In this document: piece after piece, positions 28,470-37,316 of the stretch
Layout of the letters: every line of letters starts with the position of its first letter
Position numbering within the stretch: the first letter of the stretch is position 1
The notes under the pieces: model-generated
Database searches by the model: none
What the model was told of the DNA's origin: nothing
The model's input: only the letters and a program-made list of their open reading frames with translations
Assembly: GCF_036867135.1 (NCBI RefSeq)
Contig: NZ_JBAJIJ010000002.1
Location: 548,389 to 612,388 of the forward strand
Origin: Aeromicrobium sp. Sec7.5
GTDB lineage: Bacteria; Actinomycetota; Actinomycetes; Propionibacteriales; Nocardioidaceae
DNA length: 64,000 nucleotides
Direction of reading: 5' to 3'
Made by a program: the position numbers and the translations under genes

Positions 28470-29094
28470 GGTCCCCGTCGGACACGGGTGGTGGCACTGC
28501 CTCGGCACCCGTGACGGCGCGGTCGTGCGCTTCTCGATCGTCCCGGCGACGGCCGAGCACCCCGACGCGGCCCGCGTCGTCCTCCCGGAGGACGAGGCGG
28601 TCGCGCTCGTCGGTGACGACGCGTCCTGCACGGCCCACCTCGAGGGGCCGCGGGTCACGCACCTCGAGCTGCCGCGACGGACCGGGCCGCGGACTCCCGC
28701 GCTGTGGTTCGCGGAGGTCCCGGAACCGGACGCCGACCCGGCCGCGACGTGCCTGCTGGCGTTCATCGGCCACGGGGTCGACGCCGGCACCCTGGTGACG
28801 CAGGCTCCGGCCGGCGTCACGAGCGAGCACCAGGTCGCCGCGATCCGCTGGTACCTCGGCTCCGGGGAGGTCGACCAGATCTACGTCGCGCCGGAGCAGC
28901 GCCGACGCGGGATCGCGGGCGTGATGGTGCACGCTGCCGGGACGCTCAGCGTCGCCCGCTCGGGCGCCCGCGTGTGGGGCGACGGGCAGCGCACGTCCGA
29001 TGGCGAACGCTGGCGCAACGCCGGCCCGTGGGCCCATCGGGCGCGCGACCTGACGCACCTCGCCCCACCCATGACCCCGTTCGACCAGCGCTGA
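28456..29094 (+). CDS. Hypothetical protein with GNAT-like acetyltransferase motif
   Basis: 212 aa from the GTG at 28456; a GTG at 28447 is an alternative. The C-terminal third has IYVAPEQRRRGIAGVMVHAAG, which matches the acetyl-CoA pyrophosphate loop (Q/R-x-x-G-x-G/A) of GNAT enzymes. The first 130 residues are not recognised and carry a Trp/Cys-containing start (HGWWHCLG). It overlaps the LPXTG gene end by 14 bases in another frame, so the two are probably cotranscribed. Substrate unknown. Confidence 0.6.
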   Translation: MPPFEVPVGHGWWHCLGTRDGAVVRFSIVPATAEHPDAARVVLPEDEAVALVGDDASCTAHLEGPRVTHLELPRRTGPRTPALWFAEVPEPDADPAATCLLAFIGHGVDAGTLVTQAPAGVTSEHQVAAIRWYLGSGEVDQIYVAPEQRRRGIAGVMVHAAGTLSVARSGARVWGDGQRTSDGERWRNAGPWAHRARDLTHLAPPMTPFDQR

Positions 29095-29152
29095 GCCCGA
29101 GGCGGAGGTCGCGGTCGACACCGAGTTGTCACCGCTGGCGGACGGTTCCAGG

Positions 29153-29181
29153 TTGGTACTTGACCTACCGGGGAGTATCGT
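29153..29181 (+). promoter_or_regulatory. Candidate promoter of the DUF3068 gene
   Basis: TTGGTA (29153-29158), 17-base spacer, TATCGT (29176-29181; TAnnnT form), about 80 bases before the ATG at 29260. Seen by eye only. Confidence 0.35.
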
Positions 29182-29259
29182 GACCCATGTCACTCGTGAG
29201 GGACGAGCGACTTCAATGCGTCAGCCCCATGGGCGACGTGTGTCCGAGGGAGTTTCACC

Positions 29260-30333
29260 ATGGCCAAGCGCCACACCGATTCGTCGACCGCTCGTGCAGG
29301 TCGCGGTACCGGATTCACCATCAGCGGCATGCTGCTCGTCGCGCTCGCCGCGCTCACCGTCTTCGTGGTCGCGCCGAAGCTGACCCAGATGCCCGGTGAC
29401 TTCAGCAGCTCGGTCACCTACGACGGGAAGTCGGCCCAGCTCGACCCCGCCACGCTCCAGCTCGGCGACCCGACCACGGTCGACGCCACGCGCGAGGTCG
29501 AGGTGACCGAGACCGACGGGTCCACCGCCATCGTGCACAGCGTCTCGACCGCCAACCTGCCCACGGGCGAGTCGGTCACCGACAAGACGTTCGCGATCGA
29601 CCGCACGGACTACCAGCAGGTCGACGGCGTCGACGATGTGGACGACCAGTCCGACGGCATGGTCCTGTCGCACGTCCGTCACCCCAGCAAGGAGCCGTTC
29701 ACGATCTACGACGGCACCACCGACGCGGCCCAGCGGGTCGAGTTCGTCCGCGAGGAGTCCATCAAGGGCCGCGAGGCCTACTACTTCGAGGGCACGTCGA
29801 TCCTCCCGGTCAAGGCCGAGGGCACGCTCGAGACGCTCCAGGCCTCGGTCGGTCGGAGCATGGACACCGACGGCACGGTGCTGCCGAACGCCACCGTCGC
29901 CGGCTTCGTGGCGCAGCTGACCAGCCCCGAGGGCCAGGCCCTGCGCGACGCGGTGGCGGAGGCCGGTCCGGAGATCCCGGCGACCTACATCTCCACCAAC
30001 ACGACGCGGATCTGGATCGACGCCGAGCTCGGCTCGCCGCTCAAGACCGGCCAGGACCAGACGGTCTCGCTGTACGCCGACTTCGGCACCGAGCCGTACC
30101 CGCTGCTGGACCTCAACAGCCTGCAGCTCATGGCCGACGACGAATCGGTCGCCCGCCTCGTCGACACCGCGGCGTCCAACGCCTCGAAGATCACGCTGGT
30201 GCAGACGTACCTGCCCATCGGGCTCGCGGGTCTCGGCGTCATCCTGCTCGCCGTGGGCGCGTTCGTCGCCCGGCCGGCGCGCAAGGACGACACCGTGGTC
30301 GAGGACCGCGAGCTGGTCGGCTCCGGCCGCTAG
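29260..30333 (+). CDS. DUF3068 / PorA family membrane protein
   Basis: 357 aa. One helix near the N-terminus (GFTISGMLLVALAALTVFVVAP), a large extracytoplasmic domain of about 270 residues, and one helix at the C-terminus (TYLPIGLAGLGVILLAVGAFVA) followed by a basic tail. The G-x-x-L-x-x-L-A-A-L topology and the ITLVQTYLPIGLAGLGV end match the DUF3068 (PorA) family of actinobacteria, whose members have been linked to the envelope; the precise role is not established. A strong hairpin terminator follows directly, so the gene is probably monocistronic. Confidence 0.83.
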   Translation: MAKRHTDSSTARAGRGTGFTISGMLLVALAALTVFVVAPKLTQMPGDFSSSVTYDGKSAQLDPATLQLGDPTTVDATREVEVTETDGSTAIVHSVSTANLPTGESVTDKTFAIDRTDYQQVDGVDDVDDQSDGMVLSHVRHPSKEPFTIYDGTTDAAQRVEFVREESIKGREAYYFEGTSILPVKAEGTLETLQASVGRSMDTDGTVLPNATVAGFVAQLTSPEGQALRDAVAEAGPEIPATYISTNTTRIWIDAELGSPLKTGQDQTVSLYADFGTEPYPLLDLNSLQLMADDESVARLVDTAASNASKITLVQTYLPIGLAGLGVILLAVGAFVARPARKDDTVVEDRELVGSGR

Positions 30334-30342
30334 TCGCTCAAC

Positions 30343-30384
30343 CACGAACGGCCCGCCACGCGAGAGCGCGGCGGGCCGTTCGTG
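30343..30384 (+). terminator. Strong hairpin terminator
   Basis: CACGAACGGCCCGCC (30343-30357) pairs perfectly with GGCGGGCCGTTCGTG (30370-30384), a 15-bp stem with a 12-base middle that can extend it. It lies 9 bases after the DUF3068 stop. No T-tract, as is common in high-GC genomes. Confidence 0.85.
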
Positions 30385-30467
30385 CGTGCGGGGGATGCGG
30401 GGGCGTCTAGTTCGCTTGCTCAGTGCAACGCTCGGGAAAAGAGGCCACGGACCGACACCGGCGTGGG

Positions 30468-30610
30468 GCGGTGAGCAGCCAACCTTTCGCGGCGGCTGGG
30501 GGTTGCTCTGTCACCGCTCTCGATCGCGGCGGTGCGCAGCCAACGTCATCCGAGGTCCAGAAGGTTGCTGGCTCACCGCTCACCCGCGCGAGAGGTTGCT
30601 GGCTCACCGA
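30468..30610. repeat. Family B palindromic repeats, word 'cagcaacct'
   Basis: About five half-sites: 30468 (forward), 30500 (reverse), 30529 (forward), 30561 and 30592 (reverse; AGGTTGCTGGCTCACCG). The inner word is the same as at 5.3 kb. Together with the terminator this accounts for the 344 bases between the DUF3068 and DUF6157 genes; no coding sequence is credible there. Confidence 0.8.
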
Positions 30611-30677
30611 CCCCACCGACCGCTTCTGGTCCCTGGCCGCTTGTCGCCGACCACGGACCGCGGTCAGACGACACGTC

Positions 30678-31079
30678 CTACTTCCGCGAGGAGCGCATGC
30701 CGTGGAGCTGTTTCAGGTCGTCGCGGGCGGCGAGCTCGCGGTACTCGGACGACTCGACCGGGTACAGCGCGACCCGGCCCTCGGCGTCGTGATGCAGGCC
30801 CCAGCCGTAGGTCTTGACCAGCGGCGATGTGCGCAGGCACGGCTGGCCCTTGGCGAAGAAGTCCTCGCGCGAGATGCCGCGCCGCTGGCCCTGCGAGGCG
30901 TGCACGACGTCGTCGGACGTGTGCTCGTAGGGAGCGTCGAGCAGCATCTCGTACTGGATCTGCGCGACCGTGGGTGCGTCCTTGGCCGGTGGCACCCCGG
31001 AGGTGACGGCCTTGGTGTCGGGCGCGACCGCGATGAACGTGTCGACGTAGTTGGTCGTGTGCGTGCGGGCTGCGGGCAT
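30678..31079 (-). CDS. DUF6157 family protein
   Basis: 133 aa from the ATG at 31079. It begins with the family's THTTNYVDTFIAVAPD and continues with PTVAQIQYEML and SSDDVV-type segments. Small, soluble, without catalytic motifs; found across actinobacteria and other bacteria with unknown function. The longer frame upstream runs through the glycosyltransferase gene and is rejected. Family name assigned from memory of the N-terminal signature. Confidence 0.7.
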   Translation of the reverse strand: MPAARTHTTNYVDTFIAVAPDTKAVTSGVPPAKDAPTVAQIQYEMLLDAPYEHTSDDVVHASQGQRRGISREDFFAKGQPCLRTSPLVKTYGWGLHHDAEGRVALYPVESSEYRELAARDDLKQLHGMRSSRK

Positions 31080-31107
31080 GGGTGCACCTCCGTTGCGCCA
31101 GATCGTG

Positions 31108-32232
31108 TCACGCCCCACCGACACGGGCCGCGTGCCACAGGTCCCACGTGGCGTGGACGTCGAGCATGCGGTCGACGGTCGCGGCCCACGGGTACGCCTC
31201 GGCCCGGCGCCGCGCAGCGCGCCGTCGCGCGCGCTCGGGGAGATCGGCGACCCGCTGCACCGCGTCGGCGAGCGCACCGGCCTCGGGCGCCGCCCACGCC
31301 CCGCACGACGCGTCGACCAGCTCCCGCGCACCACCCACGTCAGCCGTGACGACCGGGGTGCCGCACGCGAGCGCCTCCAGCACGGCCAGGCCGAAGGTCT
31401 CCCCCGGGCACACCGACAGGGCGACGTCGGCCGAGCCGAGACGGGCGGCGAGCTCGGCTCGCCCCGCGACATGACCGTGGAACACGACCGGCGCCCCGCC
31501 CGCAAGAGCGCGCAGCTCATCGAGGTGTGGCCCGGTGCCGTAGACGTCGAGGCGGACGTCGAGACCACGGCGGTGCAGCTCGACGGCGGTCGCGACCGCG
31601 AGGTGCGGTGACTTCTCCCGCGAGAGGCGGCCGGCCAGGACCAGCCTCAACGGCCCGCCGGACGACCGGCGGCGGGCCGGTCGGAACTGCTCAAGGTCGA
31701 CCCCGAGCGGCACGGTCCGCACGGGGCACCCGGCTGCAGCCGCGACGGCGGCGAGCTCGGCGCGCGCGAAGTCGGACGTCACGACGACCTGGTCGAAGGA
31801 GCGCACGAGCACCCGGTTCAGCACCGCGATCGAGACCTTCGCACTGGCGTCACGGCGGGTGCGCATCGCCATCATGTCGCTCATCCGCTCGTGCGAGAAC
31901 AGGACCGCGCCGACGTCCCGGCGCCGCGCCCAGCGAGCGACCGGCAGCAGCGTCGTCTTGTCGTGCACCTCGACCGACGTCGGCGCGAACGCCTCCAGGA
32001 CCTCAAGCACCCGCCACGGCTCGACGATGAGGCGGTAGTGGTCGCCGACCCGGGGCGCCCGCACCTGCACCACGTCACCGTGCTCGCTCGACCAGCGGTC
32101 GTCGCGCGGACCCGGCAGCACCAGGAGCCGCTCGACGCCGCGGTCGACGTAGCCGGAACCGAGCGCCTCGACCGCCGTCTTCATCCCACCGGAGGTGGGT
32201 CCGACGAAGTTGGCGAGCTGCACGATGCGCAC
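31108..32232 (-). CDS. Glycosyltransferase family 4 (GT-B fold)
   Basis: 374 aa from the GTG at 32230-32232 (VRIVQLANFVGPTSGGMKTA). The N-terminal G-P-T-S-G-G acceptor loop, then LVLAGRLSREKSPHLAV and the nucleotide-sugar motif SVCPGETFGLAVLEALACGTPVV (the E-x7-E of GT4) are all present. It transfers a hexose from a GDP- or UDP-sugar, perhaps a mannosyltransferase of phosphatidylinositol-mannoside or wall glycan type; the acceptor is not known. Upstream in-frame GTG codons could add about 10 residues. Confidence 0.85.
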   Translation of the reverse strand: MRIVQLANFVGPTSGGMKTAVEALGSGYVDRGVERLLVLPGPRDDRWSSEHGDVVQVRAPRVGDHYRLIVEPWRVLEVLEAFAPTSVEVHDKTTLLPVARWARRRDVGAVLFSHERMSDMMAMRTRRDASAKVSIAVLNRVLVRSFDQVVVTSDFARAELAAVAAAAGCPVRTVPLGVDLEQFRPARRRSSGGPLRLVLAGRLSREKSPHLAVATAVELHRRGLDVRLDVYGTGPHLDELRALAGGAPVVFHGHVAGRAELAARLGSADVALSVCPGETFGLAVLEALACGTPVVTADVGGARELVDASCGAWAAPEAGALADAVQRVADLPERARRRAARRRAEAYPWAATVDRMLDVHATWDLWHAARVGGA

Positions 32233-32296
32233 GTCGAGCCACGGTGCCCCCGCGTCATGAACTGCCGGCGACCCGGTCGTGGCCCGGCCCCGACGT

Positions 32297-33481
32297 TCAG
32301 GCGTCCTGCTGCAGACCCTTGACCCGGAAGCCGAGCACGCCGGCGACGACGCAGGCGAGGGCCACGCACCCCATGAACGGCGCGAAGATCGTGTCGACAC
32401 CCCACCGCGTCGCGGCGATCCCCGCCGCGATCGTGGGCAGCGCCAGCGCGCCGTAGGCCAGCACGTAGAAGGCCGACATCACCTCGCCGCGGTGCCCCGC
32501 GGGGAGCACCTGGCCGAGGTGGCGCAGCGAGCTGCCGAAGGCGAGCCCGAAGAAGAACCCCAGGAGGATGGAGCAGATCGCCAGGAACCAGGCGTCGCCG
32601 ACGTGGACCGCCAGCACGCACAGCCCGAGGCTCGCCGCGGTGCCGATGTCGCCCACGATGGCGGATCGACGGGTGTCGCGGTTGCCGGCCACGACCTGGC
32701 TCGCGGCGGCGGCGAGGGCCGACCCGCCGACGACCGCACCCCCGAACACCAGGTTGTCGGTGCCGACCGCGACCGAGGCGATCGTCGGGTACAGCGACAG
32801 GAACACCCCGAGCACCGACCAGGCCGCCATGACCCCCAGGGCCGCGAACGCGAAGTCGGGCGCGATCGCGGCCGGCACGCGGGGGCGCGCGACGTGCAGG
32901 GCGATGGTCGGGTCGACGTCGTGCGTCTCGCGCATCAGCACGATCGCGAGCAGGGCCAGACCGCTCAGGACCGCCAGCGCGGCGTAGGGCACGACGAGCG
33001 GCGCCGGACCGTACTCGGCGTCGACCGCCGTGGCCAGGACCGTGATGCCGATCCCCACGTTGAACGTGACGCCGGTGCGCCGACCGGTCGCGGCTCCGTC
33101 GTCGGGACGCAGGTCGAGCAGCGCCGCACTGCCGACGACCACGATCGTGCCGACCGAGAGACCGTGGATCACCCGCGCCACGACGAGCGCGGCCACCGAT
33201 CCGGCCAGCATGAACACGACGAGGCCGAGCAGCAGTCCGGCCACGGCCGTGAGCAGGAGCGGACGCCGGCCGTACCGGTCGGAGATCGAGCCCGAGACGA
33301 GCACGCTGACCAGCGCGGCGAGCGCGTACGCCGCGAAGACGACCGTCGTCGTGACCGGCGCGAAGTCCCACTCGCCCGCGTAGATGCCGTACAACGGCGA
33401 CGGCGCCCCGGAGATGCCGAGCCCGAGGCCGAGCACGCCGATGAGCGCCGGATAGGCCCACCGCTGGGACGTGCCGCGCAT
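32297..33481 (-). CDS. MFS transporter
   Basis: 394 aa, 12 predicted membrane helices in two sets of six. The loop SGSISDRYGRRPLLL between helices 2 and 3 is the MFS signature. N-terminal helix YPALIGVLGLGLGISGAPSPLYG. Drug or metabolite exporter by family; substrate unknown. The start at ATG 33481 excludes an Arg-rich leader that the longer frame would add. It lies 64 bases upstream of the glycosyltransferase gene on the same strand. Confidence 0.85.
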   Translation of the reverse strand: MRGTSQRWAYPALIGVLGLGLGISGAPSPLYGIYAGEWDFAPVTTTVVFAAYALAALVSVLVSGSISDRYGRRPLLLTAVAGLLLGLVVFMLAGSVAALVVARVIHGLSVGTIVVVGSAALLDLRPDDGAATGRRTGVTFNVGIGITVLATAVDAEYGPAPLVVPYAALAVLSGLALLAIVLMRETHDVDPTIALHVARPRVPAAIAPDFAFAALGVMAAWSVLGVFLSLYPTIASVAVGTDNLVFGGAVVGGSALAAAASQVVAGNRDTRRSAIVGDIGTAASLGLCVLAVHVGDAWFLAICSILLGFFFGLAFGSSLRHLGQVLPAGHRGEVMSAFYVLAYGALALPTIAAGIAATRWGVDTIFAPFMGCVALACVVAGVLGFRVKGLQQDA

Positions 33482-33609
33482 GGATCTCCCCCTCCGCGAC
33501 CGACCGTCCGAGGCCGCGCGCCTGCTCAGGCTAGGGGGCGTCACGGTCACGCCTCGCATCGGACCGCGCCCGCGGTGCGCCCGCCCGGGGGTGCGCCTAG
33601 AGTTTTCGC

Positions 33610-34206
33610 ATGACGCTTCGACGCCTCTTGGTCCTCCCTCTTCTCATGATCGCCGCGCTGCTCGTCGGTTGCGGCTCCGACGACTCCGAGCCCGACTCCT
33701 CCAACGACTCCTCGGAGCGCGACTCGACGGACGACACGTCCGACGAGCAGGAGGACGAGAACCGTGACGACGCCGTCGGCACCGACGACTTCTCGTTCAT
33801 CCCGCCGGACGGCTGGGGCGACATCAGCGACGAGGTCAGCGGAGCCGAGATCGCCTACCGCGACGACGAGCCCGTCAACGGATTCGCCGCCAACATCAAC
33901 GTCATCCGGACGCCCGGTCAGAAGATGTCGGTCGAGGACCTGGAGGAAGCCGGCATCGCCGAGCTCGAGCGCGCTGGGTTCCAGGACGTCGCCGCCGACG
34001 ACCCGTACGAGGTCGACGGCGAGGAGTCGCCCGTCGTGACCTCGCTCGCGTCGCGGGACGGGGCCACCTACCAGACCCGCCAGTACTACGCGCAGTACGA
34101 CGGCGCGTACTACATCATCACGTTCTCCTTCAGCCCTGACGTCGACGACGACGAGGTCGTCGACGTCAGCGAGTCGATCATCGACTCGTGGCGCTGGGAG
34201 TCCTGA
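33610..34206 (+). CDS. Lipoprotein, LpqN/PsbP-like domain
   Basis: 198 aa. Signal MTLRRLLVLPLLMIAALLVGC with the lipobox Cys at residue 21, then a Ser/Asp/Glu-rich linker of about 35 residues. The mature domain begins FSFIPPDGWGDIS and contains NVIRTPG and ITFSFSPD, the pattern of LpqN/LpqT and PsbP-like lipoproteins of actinobacteria. Probably outside the membrane; binding function unknown. Followed by a hairpin terminator. Confidence 0.75.
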   Translation: MTLRRLLVLPLLMIAALLVGCGSDDSEPDSSNDSSERDSTDDTSDEQEDENRDDAVGTDDFSFIPPDGWGDISDEVSGAEIAYRDDEPVNGFAANINVIRTPGQKMSVEDLEEAGIAELERAGFQDVAADDPYEVDGEESPVVTSLASRDGATYQTRQYYAQYDGAYYIITFSFSPDVDDDEVVDVSESIIDSWRWES

Positions 34207-34226
34207 GGATCCACCTGCGACACCCC

Positions 34227-34258
34227 GGGGCCCGGCGGCCGCACGGTTGCCGGGCCCC
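34227..34258 (+). terminator. Hairpin terminator
   Basis: GGGGCCCGGC (34227-34236) and GCCGGGCCCC (34249-34258) form a perfect 10-bp stem 20 bases after the lipoprotein stop. Confidence 0.75.
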
Positions 34259-34283
34259 GGCGCGTCCGGCCTAGGCTCGGGGC

Positions 34284-35684
34284 ATGACCGAGCTCCACGA
34301 GCTGGACGCCCACGACCTCGCCGCGACGCTGCGCCGGCGTGAGGTCTCCGCGGCGGAGGTCGTCGACCACCAGGCCGACCGGATCGCCGCGCTCGACGAC
34401 AGGCTGCGGTCCTTCGTCACGCCGACGATCGACAGGGCGCTGGAGCAGGCCGGCGCGATCGACCTGACCGGCGACGCGGGAGACGCCTTCGCCGGGGTGC
34501 CGATCGCCGTGAAGGACCTCACCTCGACCGCCGGCGTCCGCACCACGATGGGCTCGACGCTCATGGCCGACGCGGTGCCGGACGTCGACGCCCACGTCGT
34601 GCGCCTGGCTCGCGAGGCGGGGCTCGTGAGCCTCGGCAAGACCAACACCCCTGAGTTCGGCCTCTCCTCGTACACCGACAACGACGTGCTCGGCGCGACG
34701 TCGACCCCCTGGCGCCTCGGCCTGAACGCCGGCGGCTCCAGCGGGGGTGCCGCCGCCGCGGTGGCCGCGGGCCTGGTGCCGTGGGCGCTCGGCAGCGACG
34801 GCGGCGGGTCGATCCGCATCCCCTCGAGCTGCTGCGGTGTCGTCGGCCTGAAGCCGACCCGGGGCCGCGTGAGTCCGGGCCCGCTCGGCAGCGACTGGAG
34901 CGGACTGGCGTCCGACGGACCCATCGCCCGCACGGTGCGCGACGTCGCGGCCCTGCTCGACGTGCTCGCGGTGCCGCAGCTCGGCGACGCCCGGTACGTG
35001 GGCGGCCCCGGTCGCTTCGCGGGGGCGGCAGCCCGCGATCCGCGGCCCCTGCGCATCGCGGCCTGGGCCGATCCCTACCTCCCCGGCATCGAGACCGATC
35101 CACGGATCCGTGCCGTGTGGGAGGACGCGCTCCGCCTGCTCGCCTCGCTCGGTCATGAGGTCGAGGTCGTGGCCAACCCGTTCCCGCCCGAGCTCGAGCC
35201 GCAGTTCAACGTCGCGTGGAGCAGCGGCATGGCGGCTGCGCCGATCCCGCCCGAGGCGGACCCGCTGCTGCGCCGGAACACGCGGTACTGGCGCGAGCGG
35301 GGGGCGCGCCACAGCGCCGCCGACCTGGCCGGGGCGATGCAGTTCCTCGAGGCCACGACGCGCCAGGCCCTGACCGGACTGGGCGAGCACGATGCCTTCT
35401 TGACCCCGACGCTCGCGATGCTGCCGCAGCCGCACGCGTGGTTCACCGAGTCCGACGACCCCGCGGAGTCCCACCACCGCGAGCTGCAGTTCACGCCGTT
35501 CACCGCCGTCTACAACATGGCCGGCATCCCGGCCGGGAGCCTGCCCCTCGGCCAGGTCGACGGCCTCCCCGTGGGCATCATGCTCGGCGGGCACCAGGGC
35601 AGCGACGCGCTGCTGCTCTCGCTCATGGCCCAGCTCGAGGCCGCGGCCGGCTGGTCGACGCTGCCGATCGACCCGCGGCGGTAG
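34284..35684 (+). CDS. Amidase signature family hydrolase
   Basis: 466 aa. The Ser-cisSer-Lys triad is visible: Lys in GVPIAVKDL (about residue 76), the first Ser in AGGSSGGAAAAVAAG, and the nucleophile in SDGGGSIRIP. Length and signature match AS-family amidases acting on small amides, peptides or nylon-type oligomers. GatA is a relative, but there is no gatC/gatB here and the end is too divergent for it. Stands alone between a terminator and the 35.7 kb repeats. Confidence 0.9.
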   Translation: MTELHELDAHDLAATLRRREVSAAEVVDHQADRIAALDDRLRSFVTPTIDRALEQAGAIDLTGDAGDAFAGVPIAVKDLTSTAGVRTTMGSTLMADAVPDVDAHVVRLAREAGLVSLGKTNTPEFGLSSYTDNDVLGATSTPWRLGLNAGGSSGGAAAAVAAGLVPWALGSDGGGSIRIPSSCCGVVGLKPTRGRVSPGPLGSDWSGLASDGPIARTVRDVAALLDVLAVPQLGDARYVGGPGRFAGAAARDPRPLRIAAWADPYLPGIETDPRIRAVWEDALRLLASLGHEVEVVANPFPPELEPQFNVAWSSGMAAAPIPPEADPLLRRNTRYWRERGARHSAADLAGAMQFLEATTRQALTGLGEHDAFLTPTLAMLPQPHAWFTESDDPAESHHRELQFTPFTAVYNMAGIPAGSLPLGQVDGLPVGIMLGGHQGSDALLLSLMAQLEAAAGWSTLPIDPRR

Positions 35685-35693
35685 CCCCCGGCT

Positions 35694-35779
35694 GGGCGGT
35701 GAGCCTGCCGTCACCGTGCGTGGTCGGGTGACGGCAGGCTCACCGCCCAGCGCACGTGGTGACGGCAGGCTCACCGCTC
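35694..35779. repeat. Family B palindromic repeats, word 'cctgccgtcacc'
   Basis: A perfect 22-bp inverted pair (35694-35715 GGGCGGTGAGCCTGCCGTCA+CC; 35727-35748 its exact reverse complement) plus a third, nearly identical reverse copy at 35758-35779. The outer frame is as at the other B loci; the inner word is unique to this site. Located between convergent genes. Confidence 0.9.
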
Positions 35780-35788
35780 ACGAGTGGG

Positions 35789-36559
35789 TCAGCCGCGGTC
35801 GGTCATGACGATCGGGTCACCGTCGGTGATGGCGATCGTGTGCTCGACGTGGGCGCCGCGGGAGCCGTCGGCGCTGCGGATCGTCCAGCCGTCGGGGTCC
35901 ATGACGATCTCGTCGGTCGACTGCAGGAACCAGGGCTCGATCGCGATGACCAGGCCCGGCTTGAGCGGGAACCCGCGACCCGGTCGGCCGTCGTTGGGGA
36001 TGTGCGGCTCGCCGTGCATCGTGCGACCGACGCCGTGGCCGCCGAACTGGGTGTTGACCGTGAGGTCGTTCGCGCGGGCGACGTCGCCGATCGCCCGGCC
36101 GATGTCGCCGACCCGGTTGCCGGGACGCGCGACCGCGATCGCGGCGTCGAGCGCCTGCTGGGTCGCGTCGATGAGGCGCAGGTCCTCCTCGCGCGGCTCT
36201 CCCACCACGACGCTGATCGCGGAGTCGCAAACCCACCCGTCGACGCTGACCGCGAAGTCGAAGCTCGCCAGATCGCCGTCGGCCAGCACGTAGTCGTGCG
36301 GCAGTCCGTGCAGCACCGCGTCGTTGACCGAGGTGCACAGCACCTTGCCGAACGGGCCGCGCCCGAACGAGGGCGCGTAGTCGATGTAGCAGGACTCGGC
36401 GCCCCGCTCGGTGATCATGCGGTGGGCCAGGGCATCGAGCTCGAGCAGGTTGACGCCGACGTCGGCCGCCTCGCGGAGCGCGGTCAGGACCTCGCCGACG
36501 AACCGGCCCGCGGGCCGCATCTCGTCGATCTGGGTGGGGGTCAGGAGCTCGATCGCCAT
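35789..36559 (-). CDS. map: Methionine aminopeptidase, type I
   Basis: 256 aa. It removes the initiator Met from nascent proteins. Metal ligands by position: Asp in SFDFAVSVDGW and CDSAIS, His in GHGVGRTMHGEP, Glu in IAIEPWF, and Glu in GAHVEHTIAI. The C-x-x-S-x-N-D-A-V-L-H-G motif (CTSVNDAVLHGLP) is the type I signature. No N-terminal zinc-finger extension. This may be one of two copies, since actinobacteria often carry another near the ribosomal protein genes. Confidence 0.95.
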   Translation of the reverse strand: MAIELLTPTQIDEMRPAGRFVGEVLTALREAADVGVNLLELDALAHRMITERGAESCYIDYAPSFGRGPFGKVLCTSVNDAVLHGLPHDYVLADGDLASFDFAVSVDGWVCDSAISVVVGEPREEDLRLIDATQQALDAAIAVARPGNRVGDIGRAIGDVARANDLTVNTQFGGHGVGRTMHGEPHIPNDGRPGRGFPLKPGLVIAIEPWFLQSTDEIVMDPDGWTIRSADGSRGAHVEHTIAITDGDPIVMTDRG

Positions 36560-36623
36560 AGTGCGATCAGCCTACGTCCACGCGCCGCGGGCCGGATCGG
36601 GTGGCGCCCGGTTGAATGGACCC

Positions 36624-37316
36624 GTGACGTCGTTCGACTACTCCAACCTGAGTGGGCGCCCGCCCGGGCTGTTCCTGCGCACCGCCGGCCTGGTGTCCCG
36701 CGGCGTGCGCGACGTTCAAGGTCAGGTCGCCCCGTACGCCGCCTGGTGGGAGCAGCAGAACCGTGCGGCCCTCGCGGCCGACGGCCCGCTCTGGGTCGTC
36801 CTGGGCGACTCGATGTCGCAGGGCATCGGGGCGTCGGGGCCGCATCGCGGCTGGGTGGGCGAGCTGCGCGCCCGACTGCCGCACCGCGTCGTGAACCTCT
36901 CGGTCTCCGGCGGCCTGATCCGCGACGTCATCGATCGCCAGCTGCCCGCCCTGCGCTCGCTGGGGGTCGTCCCGGACCTGGTGACCGTCATGATCGGGAG
37001 CAACGACCTGTTCAACCGCCGGCAGAGCCGCCTCGTCGAGGCCCATGCGGCCGAGCTCGTCGACGTGCTGCCCGACGGCGCGGTCGTCGCGTCACTGCCG
37101 CAGCCGCGGGGCGCTGCGCGCGCCTTCAACCACGCGGTCGTGGACACCGGACGGTTCCGGCTCGCCGAGTTCCGCGACCCGCGCCTGAGGTCGTGGTCCG
37201 GCCGCCTGGCCGCCGACCGGTTCCACCCCAACGACGCCGGCTACGCCGCGATGGCCGAGATCATGGCCGAGTCGGTGGACCCTACTGACCGTGGTTCTCG
37301 CGGGCCTCGAGGTTGA
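36624..37316 (+). CDS. SGNH/GDSL hydrolase
   Basis: 230 aa from the GTG at 36624. SGNH blocks: block I VVLGDSMSQGIGA (Ser), block III IGSNDLF (Asn), block V DRFHPNDAGYAAMA (Asp/His). Esterase or acyl-hydrolase; no signal peptide, so cytoplasmic. Its last 35 bases overlap the end of the membrane protein gene on the other strand. The longer frame upstream lies inside the map gene and is rejected. Confidence 0.87.
   Translation: MTSFDYSNLSGRPPGLFLRTAGLVSRGVRDVQGQVAPYAAWWEQQNRAALAADGPLWVVLGDSMSQGIGASGPHRGWVGELRARLPHRVVNLSVSGGLIRDVIDRQLPALRSLGVVPDLVTVMIGSNDLFNRRQSRLVEAHAAELVDVLPDGAVVASLPQPRGAARAFNHAVVDTGRFRLAEFRDPRLRSWSGRLAADRFHPNDAGYAAMAEIMAESVDPTDRGSRGPRG

Noticed and set aside
30466..30612. 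CRISPR-like appearance of repeated units
   Set aside because: Repeats are palindromic, alternate in orientation and have no uniform spacers; no cas genes in the window.
35694..35779. Simple transcription terminator
   Set aside because: The perfect 22-bp pair could terminate transcription, but a third copy and the frame shared with four other loci show that it is a repeat element first.
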